Below are positions 1 to 8,217 of a stretch of DNA of 64,000 nt, piece by piece. The DNA is from Paenisporosarcina sp049671445 (GTDB lineage: Bacteria > Bacillota > Bacilli > Bacillales_A > Planococcaceae). Under the pieces are notes generated by a model, which had not been told where the DNA came from, made no database searches, and worked only from the letters and a program-made list of their open reading frames with translations. A program made the position numbers and the translations under genes. Positions within the stretch are counted from its first letter, which is position 1, and every line of letters begins with the position of its first letter. The stretch lies in assembly GCF_049671445.1 (NCBI RefSeq), contig NZ_JBATUX010000021.1, positions 1 to 64,000 on the forward strand, given 5' to 3'.

Positions 1-52
1 TCTCTAGCTTAACTTAGAATCATGGGTACTACTCACTTCATGGATTGTAGTG

Positions 53-160
53 GAAGGCGGCGACTCCAGCGGGATCAGCGGGACAGGTGAGACCCCGCAG
101 ATCGCGAAGCGACCGAGGAGGCTCACCGCCCGCCCCGCGGTAAGCGTCCGCCTGAAACGG
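53..160 (-). repeat. GC-rich interspersed repeat, copy 1
   Basis: This GC-rich block has no credible reading frame. On the minus strand it begins GGCGGACGCTT and ends TCGCCGCCTT, with CCTCCTCG and CTGCGGGGTC inside. The same ordered blocks occur on the plus strand at 47538-47700 and 50784-50955, so it is one member of a dispersed family. The ends are complementary, so the element can fold into a long hairpin. Its base composition is far above that of its surroundings. Bases 1-52 and 161-250 hold nothing I can identify. Confidence 0.75.
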
Positions 161-250
161 AAATCAACAATATTAATGAATCAATCTTTATGTCCAAAAT
201 ACCTGAAACACTGGATTTATCGAACTAAAATTATATACTTATCTTTTTAA

Positions 251-294
251 AAAAGCTCCACTCACTGTTAGTTATAACAGTGAGTGGAGCTTTA
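251..294 (-). terminator. Rho-independent terminator of yitW
   Basis: A near-perfect hairpin (AAGCTCCACTCACTGTT paired across a short loop) is followed by a run of six T on the minus strand. It lies 10-50 bases past the stop codon of the DUF59 gene. Confidence 0.85.
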
Positions 295-302
295 TCTATT
301 TA

Positions 303-611
303 TTATCTTACACCTAGTGCCATTTTAGCGTAGCGAGACATATTGTCTTTTGACCAACCCGGTGTCCATACAATCTTGACGTCGACTTCTTTTACTTCTG
401 GTAATTCATATAGTGAAGTTTTAACCATATCGACAATCATAGGTCCCATTGGGCAACCTAGTGACGTTAACGTCATCGTAACTACTGCAAAACCGTCTTC
501 TGTCAATTCGACATCATAGACAAGGCCAAGGTTTACTATATCAATACCTAGTTCTGGGTCAATAACATTTTCTAATGCACCCATCATGCTATCGCGCATA
601 TCTTGATCCAT
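303..611 (-). CDS. yitW: MIP18/DUF59 family Fe-S cluster assembly factor (YitW-like)
   Basis: A 102-residue single-domain protein of the MIP18/PaaD/SufT superfamily, cytosolic factors linked to maturation of iron-sulfur proteins. The family signature is visible: an IDPELGIDIVNLGLVYD start, then T-S-L-G-C-P-M-G with the conserved Cys53, and a WTPGWS segment near the C terminus. I chose the ATG at 611 because the upstream GAAAGGGG is correctly spaced for it, while an in-frame ATG at 635 has no ribosome binding site. It lies directly downstream of a YitV-like esterase, as in B. subtilis, and ends in its own terminator. The family assignment is firm; the client proteins are unknown. Confidence 0.9.
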   Translation of the reverse strand: MDQDMRDSMMGALENVIDPELGIDIVNLGLVYDVELTEDGFAVVTMTLTSLGCPMGPMIVDMVKTSLYELPEVKEVDVKIVWTPGWSKDNMSRYAKMALGVR

Positions 612-660
612 GTTCATACCCCTTTCAACTTTCATCTATTTCTATCATAACAAATGGTTC

Positions 661-1434
661 TTATTCAGACAAATAATGAGACATGAAATTCGTCGATGCC
701 AGCATTCCTTTTCTAGAAACGGCATGACTCGCAGTTTTGTCAGTCATAAATTGAAAACGTTGTGGATCGTGATCGTAAGATTTTTTTATCGCATTGAAAA
801 AGTTAAAGGTCGGTTCATATGGAACCACATTATCTTGCATCCCGTGCCAGAAAAAAATGGGACGACCATTTAATTTAGTTGGATTCAGGGTGATATCGAA
901 TTTACTTAATGTTTCAAACATTTGTTTACGTTCTACATCTGTAATCGGCAATTTAAAACCTCGTGATTCAAACTGAGACATTTGCGCTTTGGCTAATTGC
1001 ACATATCCAGGAGAACCCATCATAACAGCTGCTGTATCAATCCAAGGGTATACGTTTAAACAACCTAACGTGATAATTCCTCCCATAGAAGTGCCAGCTA
1101 GCCCAATCTTAGTATGGTCCGCTATTAAATTTCTATTAATGAGTTCATTTCGTAGCATCTTTATTTCTTCGATAGATGTTAAAATCGTTTCCCAAAATCT
1201 TAAGGATAATTGGACTTCGTCGAGCGGTTCCTGTCTTTCTCCATGTAAATGGGCATCAGGTAATAAAACTCGGAACCCTTTCTCTGCTAATTGATAGGCA
1301 TAATGTAGATTATGCTCTTTTGCACTCGTGAAGCCGTGTAGAAAAATCACAACTGGTACTTGTATATCTTTTTCTGATTCTTTATATACATGTAATAGTG
1401 GAATATGTCCCCACTGCTCATTTTCAACGTTCAT
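661..1434 (-). CDS. yitV: Alpha/beta-hydrolase esterase, YitV-like
   Basis: A 257-residue alpha/beta hydrolase of the dienelactone hydrolase/prolyl oligopeptidase type. The oxyanion-loop HGF is at about residue 33, the nucleophile elbow G-T-S-M-G has Ser116, an Asp sits in GMQDNVVP, and the catalytic His is in the C-terminal SHAVSRKG. No signal peptide is present, so it should be cytosolic. The ATG at 1434 is preceded by AAAGGAAG at good spacing; an upstream in-frame ATG at 1494 has no such site. It is probably co-transcribed with yitW and divergent from yitU, the same trio as in B. subtilis. The natural substrate cannot be told from sequence. Confidence 0.87.
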   Translation of the reverse strand: MNVENEQWGHIPLLHVYKESEKDIQVPVVIFLHGFTSAKEHNLHYAYQLAEKGFRVLLPDAHLHGERQEPLDEVQLSLRFWETILTSIEEIKMLRNELINRNLIADHTKIGLAGTSMGGIITLGCLNVYPWIDTAAVMMGSPGYVQLAKAQMSQFESRGFKLPITDVERKQMFETLSKFDITLNPTKLNGRPIFFWHGMQDNVVPYEPTFNFFNAIKKSYDHDPQRFQFMTDKTASHAVSRKGMLASTNFMSHYLSE

Positions 1435-1571
1435 GCTTCCACTTCCTTTGCATCGTGTACTTATTATCCTAGCAAAACAAATGACAAATTTCAAAATTGA
1501 AGTTGCCTTTTTTTGACTAATGGCTGGTTGTGACGATACACTTTACTTTAGTAGGAAAGGAGTCCACAAAT

Positions 1572-2378
1572 ATGCAACCTCATTTAATTGTTTTAGATCT
1601 AGATGGTACGTTATTAACAGATGACAAAGTCATTTCAGAAAAGACATTACATACGCTTTTTAAGGCAAGAGAAAAAGGTCATGAAATCATGATTGCTACT
1701 GGACGTCCATACCGTGCAAGTGAAGCTTATTACCATCAATTAAAAATGCAAACGCCTATCGTGAATTTTAATGGTGCGTTTGTCCATCATCCAATGGATA
1801 ACAATTGGAAGCCAATTCATGAGCCAATAAATCTTGGAGTTGTAAATGAAGTCATCGATGCCCTTCACGATTATAAGTTTTATAACATAATTGCAGAAGT
1901 AATGGATGATGTATATCTGCATTATCATGATGAAAAATTACTCGATATTTTCAGTTTTGGAAAACCACAAATAACGACTGGCGACATCCGTAATTATTTA
2001 AAAACAGATCCAACTAGTTTGTTAATTCATGCAAATGAACAAGATGTACCTTCCATCCGTCAGCATCTTCACGATGTACATGCTGAAGTGATTGATCATA
2101 GACGTTGGGGTGCGCCTTGGCATGTTATTGAAATCGTACGAAGTGGTCTTAATAAAGCGGTTGGTCTAGCTCACGTGTCGAAACATTTAAATATTCCACA
2201 ACAGAATATTATTGCCTTTGGCGATGAAGATAATGATTTGGAAATGATTGAATACGCTGGTACTGGTGTCGCTATGGGAAATGCCATATCACCTCTGAAA
2301 AACATCGCCAATGAAGTAACGACATCGAATAATGAAGATGGTATTGCAGAATACTTACAAGAGCGATTAAACTTATAG
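1572..2378 (+). CDS. yitU: HAD-superfamily Cof-type phosphatase, YitU-like
   Basis: A 268-residue Cof/type-IIB HAD hydrolase. Motif I is DLDGTLL (nucleophile Asp9, general acid Asp11), followed by ATGRP (motif II). A Lys in the LNKAVG segment and FGDEDNDLEMI (motif IV, metal ligands) come near the end, with a C2 cap between. Family members dephosphorylate small phosphometabolites such as sugar phosphates and flavin or PLP precursors; specificity is not readable here. The ATG at 1572 is chosen because AGGAAAGGAG precedes it; the longer in-frame extension to 1530 lacks a ribosome site. It is followed 27 bases later by degV, so the two probably form one operon. Confidence 0.9.
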   Translation: MQPHLIVLDLDGTLLTDDKVISEKTLHTLFKAREKGHEIMIATGRPYRASEAYYHQLKMQTPIVNFNGAFVHHPMDNNWKPIHEPINLGVVNEVIDALHDYKFYNIIAEVMDDVYLHYHDEKLLDIFSFGKPQITTGDIRNYLKTDPTSLLIHANEQDVPSIRQHLHDVHAEVIDHRRWGAPWHVIEIVRSGLNKAVGLAHVSKHLNIPQQNIIAFGDEDNDLEMIEYAGTGVAMGNAISPLKNIANEVTTSNNEDGIAEYLQERLNL

Positions 2379-2405
2379 AAATAGATATTTCCAGGGGGAA
2401 AAAAG

Positions 2406-3260
2406 ATGAGAATATTTGCGGACAGTGCCTGTGATTTACCGAAATCTTATTTTGAGACAAATCCAGTTACATTAATTCCATTACGTGTTCATATCGATGA
2501 AACTGAGTACTTAGATGTCATGACAATCGATTCGCAAGAAGTTTATGCAGAAATCCGACAAGGAAAACAACCAAAAACTTCTCAAGCATCACCCGAACAA
2601 TTCTTAACACTTTTTGAAGAACTGGCACAATCTGGAGAAGAAGGTCTCTACATCGCCTTTTCTTCCGAGCTTTCTGGAACTCATAACACAGCCGTCATGA
2701 TTCGTGATCAAGTAAAAGAAGAGTTCCCAAATTTAAGCCTTACCATTATTGATTCAAAATGCGCTTCACTTGGTTATGGTTTGCTTGTAAAAGAGGCGGC
2801 TCGTTTACAAAAACTTGGTGAATCGGTGGAGCGAATAGCGGAAATTATCCGTTTCAAAGCAAAACATATGGAACATTTATTTACAGTTGAAGATTTAGAC
2901 TATATGGCTCGAGGTGGACGTGTTTCCAAAACAAGTGCAATTATCGGGGGGTTGTTAAATATAAAGCCCCTACTTCATGTGGAAAACGGCAAGCTTGTAC
3001 CGATTGAAAAGCTAAGAGGACGTAAAAAAGTAATGAAACGTATTCTCGAACTCATGGAAGAACGTGGCGAAAGGCTTCATGAACAAACCATCGCAATTAG
3101 TCATGGAGATGACGAGGCATTTGCAATCGAGATGAAAGATATGATTGAAGACACATTCCATCCTAAACAAATTGACATTTATATAATCGGATCCGTAATT
3201 GGTGCCCATGTTGGACCTGGAACTTTGGGTGTTTATTTTTCAAATCAATTACCGTCTTAG
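2406..3260 (+). CDS. DegV family fatty-acid-binding protein (YitS/FakB-like)
   Basis: A 284-residue complete DegV/FakB protein. It carries the FADSACDLP start, the SSELSGTHNTA segment whose Ser/Thr contact the lipid head group, and ARGGRVSK, all typical of the two-domain fatty-acid-binding fold. FakB members present acyl chains to the kinase FakA. Whether this one does so or binds another lipid is inference. The start ATG has AGGGGG seven bases upstream. It sits between yitU and the flavoprotein with short gaps, so the three genes probably share a transcript that ends at the hairpin after 4607. Confidence 0.88.
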   Translation: MRIFADSACDLPKSYFETNPVTLIPLRVHIDETEYLDVMTIDSQEVYAEIRQGKQPKTSQASPEQFLTLFEELAQSGEEGLYIAFSSELSGTHNTAVMIRDQVKEEFPNLSLTIIDSKCASLGYGLLVKEAARLQKLGESVERIAEIIRFKAKHMEHLFTVEDLDYMARGGRVSKTSAIIGGLLNIKPLLHVENGKLVPIEKLRGRKKVMKRILELMEERGERLHEQTIAISHGDDEAFAIEMKDMIEDTFHPKQIDIYIIGSVIGAHVGPGTLGVYFSNQLPS

Positions 3261-3278
3261 GAAACGGAGCGGATAAAT

Positions 3279-4607
3279 ATGGTGAAAATCGTCATCGTTG
3301 GAGCTGTAGCTGGAGGCGCAACAGTCGCTTCCCAGATTCGTTATTATGACAAAGCAGCAGAAATTATTGTGTTTGAACAAGATGATATGATGTCTTATTC
3401 AGCATGTGGAATGCCATATTATATCGGTGGAGAGATTACAGATGCCGATGATCTTATTGCAGCCACTCCTGAAAAGTTTAAAAAAGAGAAAAATATTGAT
3501 GTTCACTTGAAACACCGAGTAATTAGCATTAATCGAGATAAAAAAACAGTTGAAGTGTTAAATTTAGAAACTCAACAGTCCGTTGAAGAATCATATGAAG
3601 TACTTATTCTTTCACCTGGTGGAACACCCATTATTCCAAAAACACCGGGACTTGAAAGCACCAAAATGTTCACATTACGAAATTTCAGTGATATGGAGAA
3701 AATTCATCATTATATCAACACGGAACAACCAAAAAGCTGCGTCATCGTTGGTGCTGGATTTATCGGTTTAGAGATGGCAGAAAATCTCGTAAATCTCGGT
3801 ATGTCAGTATCCATCGTGGAAAAATCGCAACAAGTGATGAACATTATGGATGCTGATAGCTCTGATTTAGTGGAAAAAGAATTACTTAATCATGGTGTTA
3901 AGCTCTTTAAAGGAAATTTCATTACAAAAGTTGATGGCGCAAACCTAGAGCTCGACTTAGGAGAAAAACTACAAGCTGATTTTATATTAATGAGCGTCGG
4001 AGTCTCTCCAAGTACAGAACTAGCAGAAAACGCACAATTAACAATTGGCGAAACTCGAGGTATTGTTACAAACGAATATTTACAAACGAATGATGCCTCT
4101 ATTTATGCAATTGGGGATGCCGCAGAAAACATCGATTTTATTACAGGTGATGCAAAACGCGTACCTTTGGCTTGGCCAGCTCACCGCCAAGCACATATCG
4201 TGGCTAGGCATATAACAGGTGACAATATTCCTTTTAAAGGGTTGCTTGGCACATCCATTTGTAAAGTGTTCACTCAATCCGTCGCATCAACAGGATTAAA
4301 TGAAAAAACATTAACTGACCGTAAGATGAATTTTGAAAGTCTTACACAAACATCACTGTCGAATGCCGGCTACTATCCCGACCATGAAAAACTATTTTTA
4401 AAAATCCATTATGATTCTCAGACTCGCAAAGTATTAGGAGCACAAGTTGTTGGAGGCAAAGGCGTGGACAAACGAATAGACGTCCTATCCACAGCTATTT
4501 ATGCAGGACTCACAATGGATGATTTACAAGCATTAGAGTTAGCATATGCCCCTCCCTACTCATCACCAAAAGATCCGGTGAATATGGCTGGCTATAAAGC
4601 AAAATAA
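3279..4607 (+). CDS. CoA-disulfide reductase-like flavoprotein
   Basis: A 442-residue pyridine-nucleotide disulfide oxidoreductase of the CoADR/NADH-oxidase group. It has an N-terminal FAD site (VGAVAGGATVA, residues 8-18) and a single redox Cys43 in SYSACGMPYYIGG. A second GAGFIGLEMAE dinucleotide fold binds NAD(P)H near residue 155, then YAIGDAAE contacts FAD. The C-terminal AYAPPYSSPKDPVN motif carries the Tyr/Pro residues typical of CoA-disulfide reductases. Having one active Cys rather than a CxxxxC pair separates it from glutathione or lipoamide reductases. The likely role is recycling CoA or bacillithiol-type disulfides, or persulfides. It lacks a C-terminal rhodanese domain. A hairpin terminator follows directly. 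Confidence 0.88.
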   Translation: MVKIVIVGAVAGGATVASQIRYYDKAAEIIVFEQDDMMSYSACGMPYYIGGEITDADDLIAATPEKFKKEKNIDVHLKHRVISINRDKKTVEVLNLETQQSVEESYEVLILSPGGTPIIPKTPGLESTKMFTLRNFSDMEKIHHYINTEQPKSCVIVGAGFIGLEMAENLVNLGMSVSIVEKSQQVMNIMDADSSDLVEKELLNHGVKLFKGNFITKVDGANLELDLGEKLQADFILMSVGVSPSTELAENAQLTIGETRGIVTNEYLQTNDASIYAIGDAAENIDFITGDAKRVPLAWPAHRQAHIVARHITGDNIPFKGLLGTSICKVFTQSVASTGLNEKTLTDRKMNFESLTQTSLSNAGYYPDHEKLFLKIHYDSQTRKVLGAQVVGGKGVDKRIDVLSTAIYAGLTMDDLQALELAYAPPYSSPKDPVNMAGYKAK

Positions 4608-4645
4608 AATCGCTTGAGACTCTAAGAGTCTCAAGCGATTTTATT
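4607..4645 (+). terminator. Terminator of the yitU-degV-CoADR unit
   Basis: AAATCGCTTGAGACTC pairs with its complement across a three-base loop, followed by TTTTATTTTG. It begins at the last base of the stop codon. Confidence 0.85.
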
Positions 4646-4660
4646 TTGTTAATGTTTTTT

Positions 4661-4912
4661 TCTATGTGCGGTTTTCTGTCGACTATCGGCGGTTCTCTGT
4701 CGACTATCAGCGAAACTCTGTCGACTAACAGCGAATCTTTGTCATCTATCAGCGGTTCATCAAAAAAATGGGGACATCCAGCTTTGATGGATGTCCTTAA
4801 CAATTCAGCTTTTTTCTTTAGATGGTGGTTGATCTTTCTATGAGCGGTTCTCTGTCGACTACCGGCGGTTCTCTGTCGTCTATCAGCGAATCTAAAAACT
4901 CTATGAGCGAGC
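4661..4912. repeat. Family A 21-bp repeat arrays (A1)
   Basis: Two runs (4661-4761 and 4836-4912) of imperfect units with core TATCAGCGG followed by a variable stretch and CTGTCGAC. Successive cores are exactly 21 bases apart. Between the runs lies a hairpin (GGACATCCA paired with TGGATGTCC, 4772-4796). The array sits between the convergent ends of the CoADR and GH13 genes. The same unit recurs at 27923-28043. Because 21 is a multiple of three, the array stays open in several frames and translates as heptads, but no ribosome site supports expression. Confidence 0.85.
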
Positions 4913-4964
4913 CACGTCATAATGACCATTCACATAAGACCGTTTTCCGCTCTAACAATTTGTA

Positions 4965-6416
4965 TTATTTCATTTCTGCTTCACGTTTCTTTTGTTTACC
5001 TTTTCTCCATACAAGATAGATAAAGCCAATGAACAAGATGTACACAAGAGCTAGCGCTGCCATATATCCTTTGTTGAATCCTTTGTTATCGTTGACCTTA
5101 TAAAATTCAGCGATTTCACGGCTCAACACAAGTTTGTAATTGCCATCATCTTTTTGTCTTAGAATATCGCTTTCAAATAAGCCGTTAAGTTCTTTATTAT
5201 CACCAATAACTTCTCTTGGTAAATCGAAGCTTTGAGTACCGCCTGTATTGTTTATTGCCACAATCCAAGATTCCTCTTCATTCGAACGTTTGTAAATCAT
5301 TAATCCAGCTTCATTATGCAACATTTCGATTGATCCAGTACGAAGAGCAGCTGAACCGTTTCGAAGTTTCTGTACATCCCCGATAAACTCAATTAATTCT
5401 TCCTCTGTTTTAAAATTCATAAGCGGGTGTGATTCTGGTGGTTGCTCACCATTTACTGCAATTTCAGAACCATATGTCATTAATGGCACTCCTGGAATGG
5501 ACAGCAAAGTAGCCATTGCCATTTTTAGGCGAGTAGGAGGAAACATATTTGACTCTGCAGAGTCAGCTGTAAATCGGCGAGAATTTAGTGAATCAACTTG
5601 CTGAATTACTGGTTTTCCTTCAGTTGGTTCAACAATTCCAGTTGTTTCATTTTCGACTGTTTTAAACGCCTGACGAAGCAATTCTTCTTGCTCAGTCGAA
5701 ACTTTAGCGTCAAATTCCGCTTCACTTGGTTCATTGCTTAAAACATAAAAGTCTTCATTTTCTTCTTTAAGTGCATTAATCATGTCATTTAAGTAATTGG
5801 TGTCAACTTCTTCAATAGAAGTGATTCTCAAACCATCTACTTTATATTGTGTTACAAAATCTAAAGCCGCATTCAAAACAGCCTGTTGAGCATCTTCATT
5901 CGTTAAATCAAATGAAATGGTCCCGTCAGTATTTTCTATTATCCAGGCATCATTTGCTTCGTTAGACGCCAACACATGTTTTGAACTGACATTTTGTATA
6001 GGGAAATCAACAATAACACTCATATTTTTTTGGTGAATTTTGTCGATTAATGCGGTGAATTCTTCAGATGTACCAAAATGACGTTCTAACTTTCCATAAT
6101 CCATTACACGTTTTCCATCGTAGGTTTCAGTTGAAAAGACTGGACCTAGCGAAATCATTGAAAAACCTAGCTTTTCAATATGATCGAGCTTTTCGACCAC
6201 ACCTTTAAAATCTCCACCTGCAAATGCTTCAGGTGTCTGTGTGTTTACTTCAAAATCATTTTCAAACGATTGATTAAAGTATCGATCAACTAGTAAATCA
6301 TATATGCTTTCATCTTCTATAGTTTCTTTTGCTGCTGCTATTGTGGTTAACGGTGAAACCATACTAACAAATAGAGTCATAATAATCGTCATCAGCATCC
6401 ATTTTTCTGTCTTCAC
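4965..6416 (-). CDS. Membrane-anchored GH13 alpha-amylase-like protein, catalytic residues lost
   Basis: A 483-residue protein with a signal peptide (residues 1-29, ending IAAA), a GH13 barrel from about 36 to 350, a beta-sandwich-like region, a C-terminal membrane helix (about 446-466) and a Lys-rich tail. This predicts display on the outer face of the membrane. The fold is recognisable from FAGGDFKGVVEKLDHIEKLG and MTYGSE. The four amylase regions are degenerate: region I reads DFPIQN instead of DxxxNH, region II GLRITS has Thr199 where the nucleophile Asp should be, and region IV VDSLNSRRF has Leu-Asn where His-Asp should be. Glu229 may survive. It is therefore probably non-catalytic and perhaps carbohydrate-binding. 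It starts at GTG behind GAGGAGG. Confidence 0.82.
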   Translation of the reverse strand: MKTEKWMLMTIIMTLFVSMVSPLTTIAAAKETIEDESIYDLLVDRYFNQSFENDFEVNTQTPEAFAGGDFKGVVEKLDHIEKLGFSMISLGPVFSTETYDGKRVMDYGKLERHFGTSEEFTALIDKIHQKNMSVIVDFPIQNVSSKHVLASNEANDAWIIENTDGTISFDLTNEDAQQAVLNAALDFVTQYKVDGLRITSIEEVDTNYLNDMINALKEENEDFYVLSNEPSEAEFDAKVSTEQEELLRQAFKTVENETTGIVEPTEGKPVIQQVDSLNSRRFTADSAESNMFPPTRLKMAMATLLSIPGVPLMTYGSEIAVNGEQPPESHPLMNFKTEEELIEFIGDVQKLRNGSAALRTGSIEMLHNEAGLMIYKRSNEEESWIVAINNTGGTQSFDLPREVIGDNKELNGLFESDILRQKDDGNYKLVLSREIAEFYKVNDNKGFNKGYMAALALVYILFIGFIYLVWRKGKQKKREAEMK

Positions 6417-6560
6417 GGGAGGTCCTCCTCAATCGAATCTTCACTCGTCATTTTACCAAACCCTACTGAGCCTCGCCATGATTAATGGAGAATTCTCTTT
6501 TATTTACGTCAATACTGTGAAATCAAGGAATTGGTTGATGAACCCTAACATTAAACCCAA

Positions 6561-6653
6561 TTCCAACTTAAGAGCCTATTTTTCCAACTTGGAGGTCAAA
6601 TTTTCCAACTTGGCCATGAAATTTTCCAACTTGGCAGCCCATTTTTCCAACTG
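6561..6653. repeat. Family D 21-bp repeat array
   Basis: Five units with core TTTTCCAACTTGG. The first unit is degenerate and the last truncated. Successive TTCCAACT cores are 21 bases apart. It lies in the 340-base gap between the start of the GH13 gene and the end of yisL, which otherwise holds only the yisL terminator. It has no sequence relation to families A, B or C. Confidence 0.85.
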
Positions 6654-6683
6654 AGCCACCGCTCACCTTCAAATCTATAAAAA

Positions 6684-6719
6684 AACCACCTCACTCCATA
6701 TAAATGGAGTAAGGTGGTT
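6684..6719 (-). terminator. Terminator of yisL
   Basis: AACCACCTTACTCCAT pairs across a short loop, followed by seven T on the minus strand, 40 bases past the yisL stop. Confidence 0.85.
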
Positions 6720-6757
6720 CATTAACTTAACATATTAACAAGCTAAAGCTTTCTTTA

Positions 6758-7141
6758 TTAAGCTAAAAAGTTAATACCCATTGGTAGTTTGAAGCCTAAG
6801 AACATCGTGATGAACAAGAAGACAAACAATAAAACCCAAAACATAGTTGTTGCTTTTTGTTTTTTCATACGTACTAAAATCATTTCCATCATTCCAATAA
6901 TAAGAACGCCACCGATTAATTTAAATCCGTAAAGCATGCCCATATCGAAATCCATACCGTCCATAAATAAAGCTACACCAGTCAATATGATGAACACGTA
7001 AAATAAGCGTAATACCATATGTGTGATTTTTTGGCCTTTACTGCCGTTTGTCATTGTTACTGCTACAAAGAACAATATAATTCCGATTACCCAAGTTGTA
7101 ATGTGTAAATGCGTGCTAGCTAAAAAATCCAAAATCGTCAC
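6758..7141 (-). CDS. yisL: YisL/DUF1516 family membrane protein
   Basis: A 127-residue integral membrane protein with four predicted helices. It matches the YisL family through HLHITTWV near the start, KGQKITHMVLRLFYVFIILTG in the middle, and a short Lys-rich loop before the last helix. Its function is unknown in the family. The frame opens with GTG at 7141 inside GAGGTGA; a TTG at 7132 or a nearby codon better spaced from that site may be the real start, which would trim three residues. YisL in B. subtilis lacks the first few residues too. It lies downstream of yisK on the same strand, as in B. subtilis. Confidence 0.85.
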   Translation of the reverse strand: MTILDFLASTHLHITTWVIGIILFFVAVTMTNGSKGQKITHMVLRLFYVFIILTGVALFMDGMDFDMGMLYGFKLIGGVLIIGMMEMILVRMKKQKATTMFWVLLFVFLFITMFLGFKLPMGINFLA

Positions 7142-7238
7142 CTCATCTAATTAGTTGTTCTATTCTAGAATATCATATCTACGGTTCTAATAAACTCTTT
7201 TAGGCAATCGCTTGTTGATATTTCCCGGGCAATTCTTT

Positions 7239-8141
7239 TTACTCGAATCGATTGACCAGAGTCCCTATACCTTCAACCGATACTTTCACTGTATCTCCCG
7301 CTGCTAAGAATTTAGGTGGGTTGAAGCCTTTTCCAACTCCAGAAGGGGTACCTGTTAAGATTACATCGCCTGGCTCAAGAGTCACAAGTGCTGAAATTTG
7401 AGCTATTAAATCTTCTACTGTGAAAATCATATCTTTTGTATGTCCATTTTGACGCACTTCACCATTTACTTTCGTAACAATCGATAAATCTTGTGGATCA
7501 GGCAATTCATCTTTCGTTACAAGGTAAGGACCCATCGGACATGATCCTTTCAAACTTTTACCTAAGAAAAATTGTTGGTGTTTTGATTGTAAATCACGAG
7601 CAGTCAAATCGTTCGCAATCGTATAACCAAAGACATGATCATACGCTAATTTTTTCGGGATATTGTCGCCTTTTTTACTGATGACAACAGCTAATTCGCC
7701 TTCATAGTCATATGACGATGTCACATTCGCGTGAACGGATAATGTTTCTTCATCCGCCGCTATAGTTGTAGGAGATTTTGTGAAAACCATTAAATTTTCA
7801 GGAGCTGATTGTACGCCCATCTCTTTTGCGTGGTCTTCATAATTTCGTCCTATAGCAATAATATTTTTCGGCGTACGTGGAATAGGTGATAACCACTCAA
7901 TCGTTGAAAATGCATGTTTAAATTGATTCGGTTCTTCAGATTTCAAAGCAGCATCCGTAAGCTTTCTCATTTGTTCTACAAAATCCATGCCATTTGCAAT
8001 TCCATCAACAATTGTTTGAGGAAAACTTGGTAACACCTGGAGCGTCTCTTGTATCGCCAGCACGTCCCACACTGCTTCTTCTTTTTTAACCTTAGGACCA
8101 AATTTGACAAGATCCTCGTAGCGATAAGACAAAATTTTCAT
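7239..8141 (-). CDS. yisK: Fumarylacetoacetate hydrolase family protein, YisK-like
   Basis: A 300-residue FAH-family enzyme. The C-terminal catalytic domain runs from about residue 88 (PKNIIAIGRNYEDHA) to the end. The metal triad is Glu147 and Glu149 (DYEGEL) plus Asp178 (NDLTARD), and the conserved GTPSGVGKG loop is present. The N-terminal domain resembles B. subtilis YisK, which has been characterised as an oxaloacetate decarboxylase that also associates with cell-shape proteins. Oxaloacetate decarboxylation is therefore the best guess, by family. It is adjacent to yisL. The start ATG is at 8141, with AAGGAGTG just upstream. Confidence 0.88.
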   Translation of the reverse strand: MKILSYRYEDLVKFGPKVKKEEAVWDVLAIQETLQVLPSFPQTIVDGIANGMDFVEQMRKLTDAALKSEEPNQFKHAFSTIEWLSPIPRTPKNIIAIGRNYEDHAKEMGVQSAPENLMVFTKSPTTIAADEETLSVHANVTSSYDYEGELAVVISKKGDNIPKKLAYDHVFGYTIANDLTARDLQSKHQQFFLGKSLKGSCPMGPYLVTKDELPDPQDLSIVTKVNGEVRQNGHTKDMIFTVEDLIAQISALVTLEPGDVILTGTPSGVGKGFNPPKFLAAGDTVKVSVEGIGTLVNRFE

Positions 8142-8217
8142 ACACCGACACTCCTTCTTAAAAAGAATTTGTTAAATTCAGTCTACGATACTTCGACAGA
8201 TTTTTCATCCGAATTTT

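Noticed and set aside
49..250. 66-codon plus-strand frame in the GC-rich repeat at the window start
   Set aside because: It lies in an interspersed repeat, has no ribosome site and no homologue-like composition.
4646..4843. Short frames through the family A array that translate as LSTIGGS-like heptads
   Set aside because: They exist only because the repeat unit is a multiple of three; there is no ribosome site and both strands are equally open.
4661..4912. AGCGG in family A units as a Chi array for AddAB
   Set aside because: AGCGG is the B. subtilis Chi pentamer and several units contain it, but many units read GGCGG or AGCGA instead, and families B and D lack it. A 5-mer is expected often by chance.
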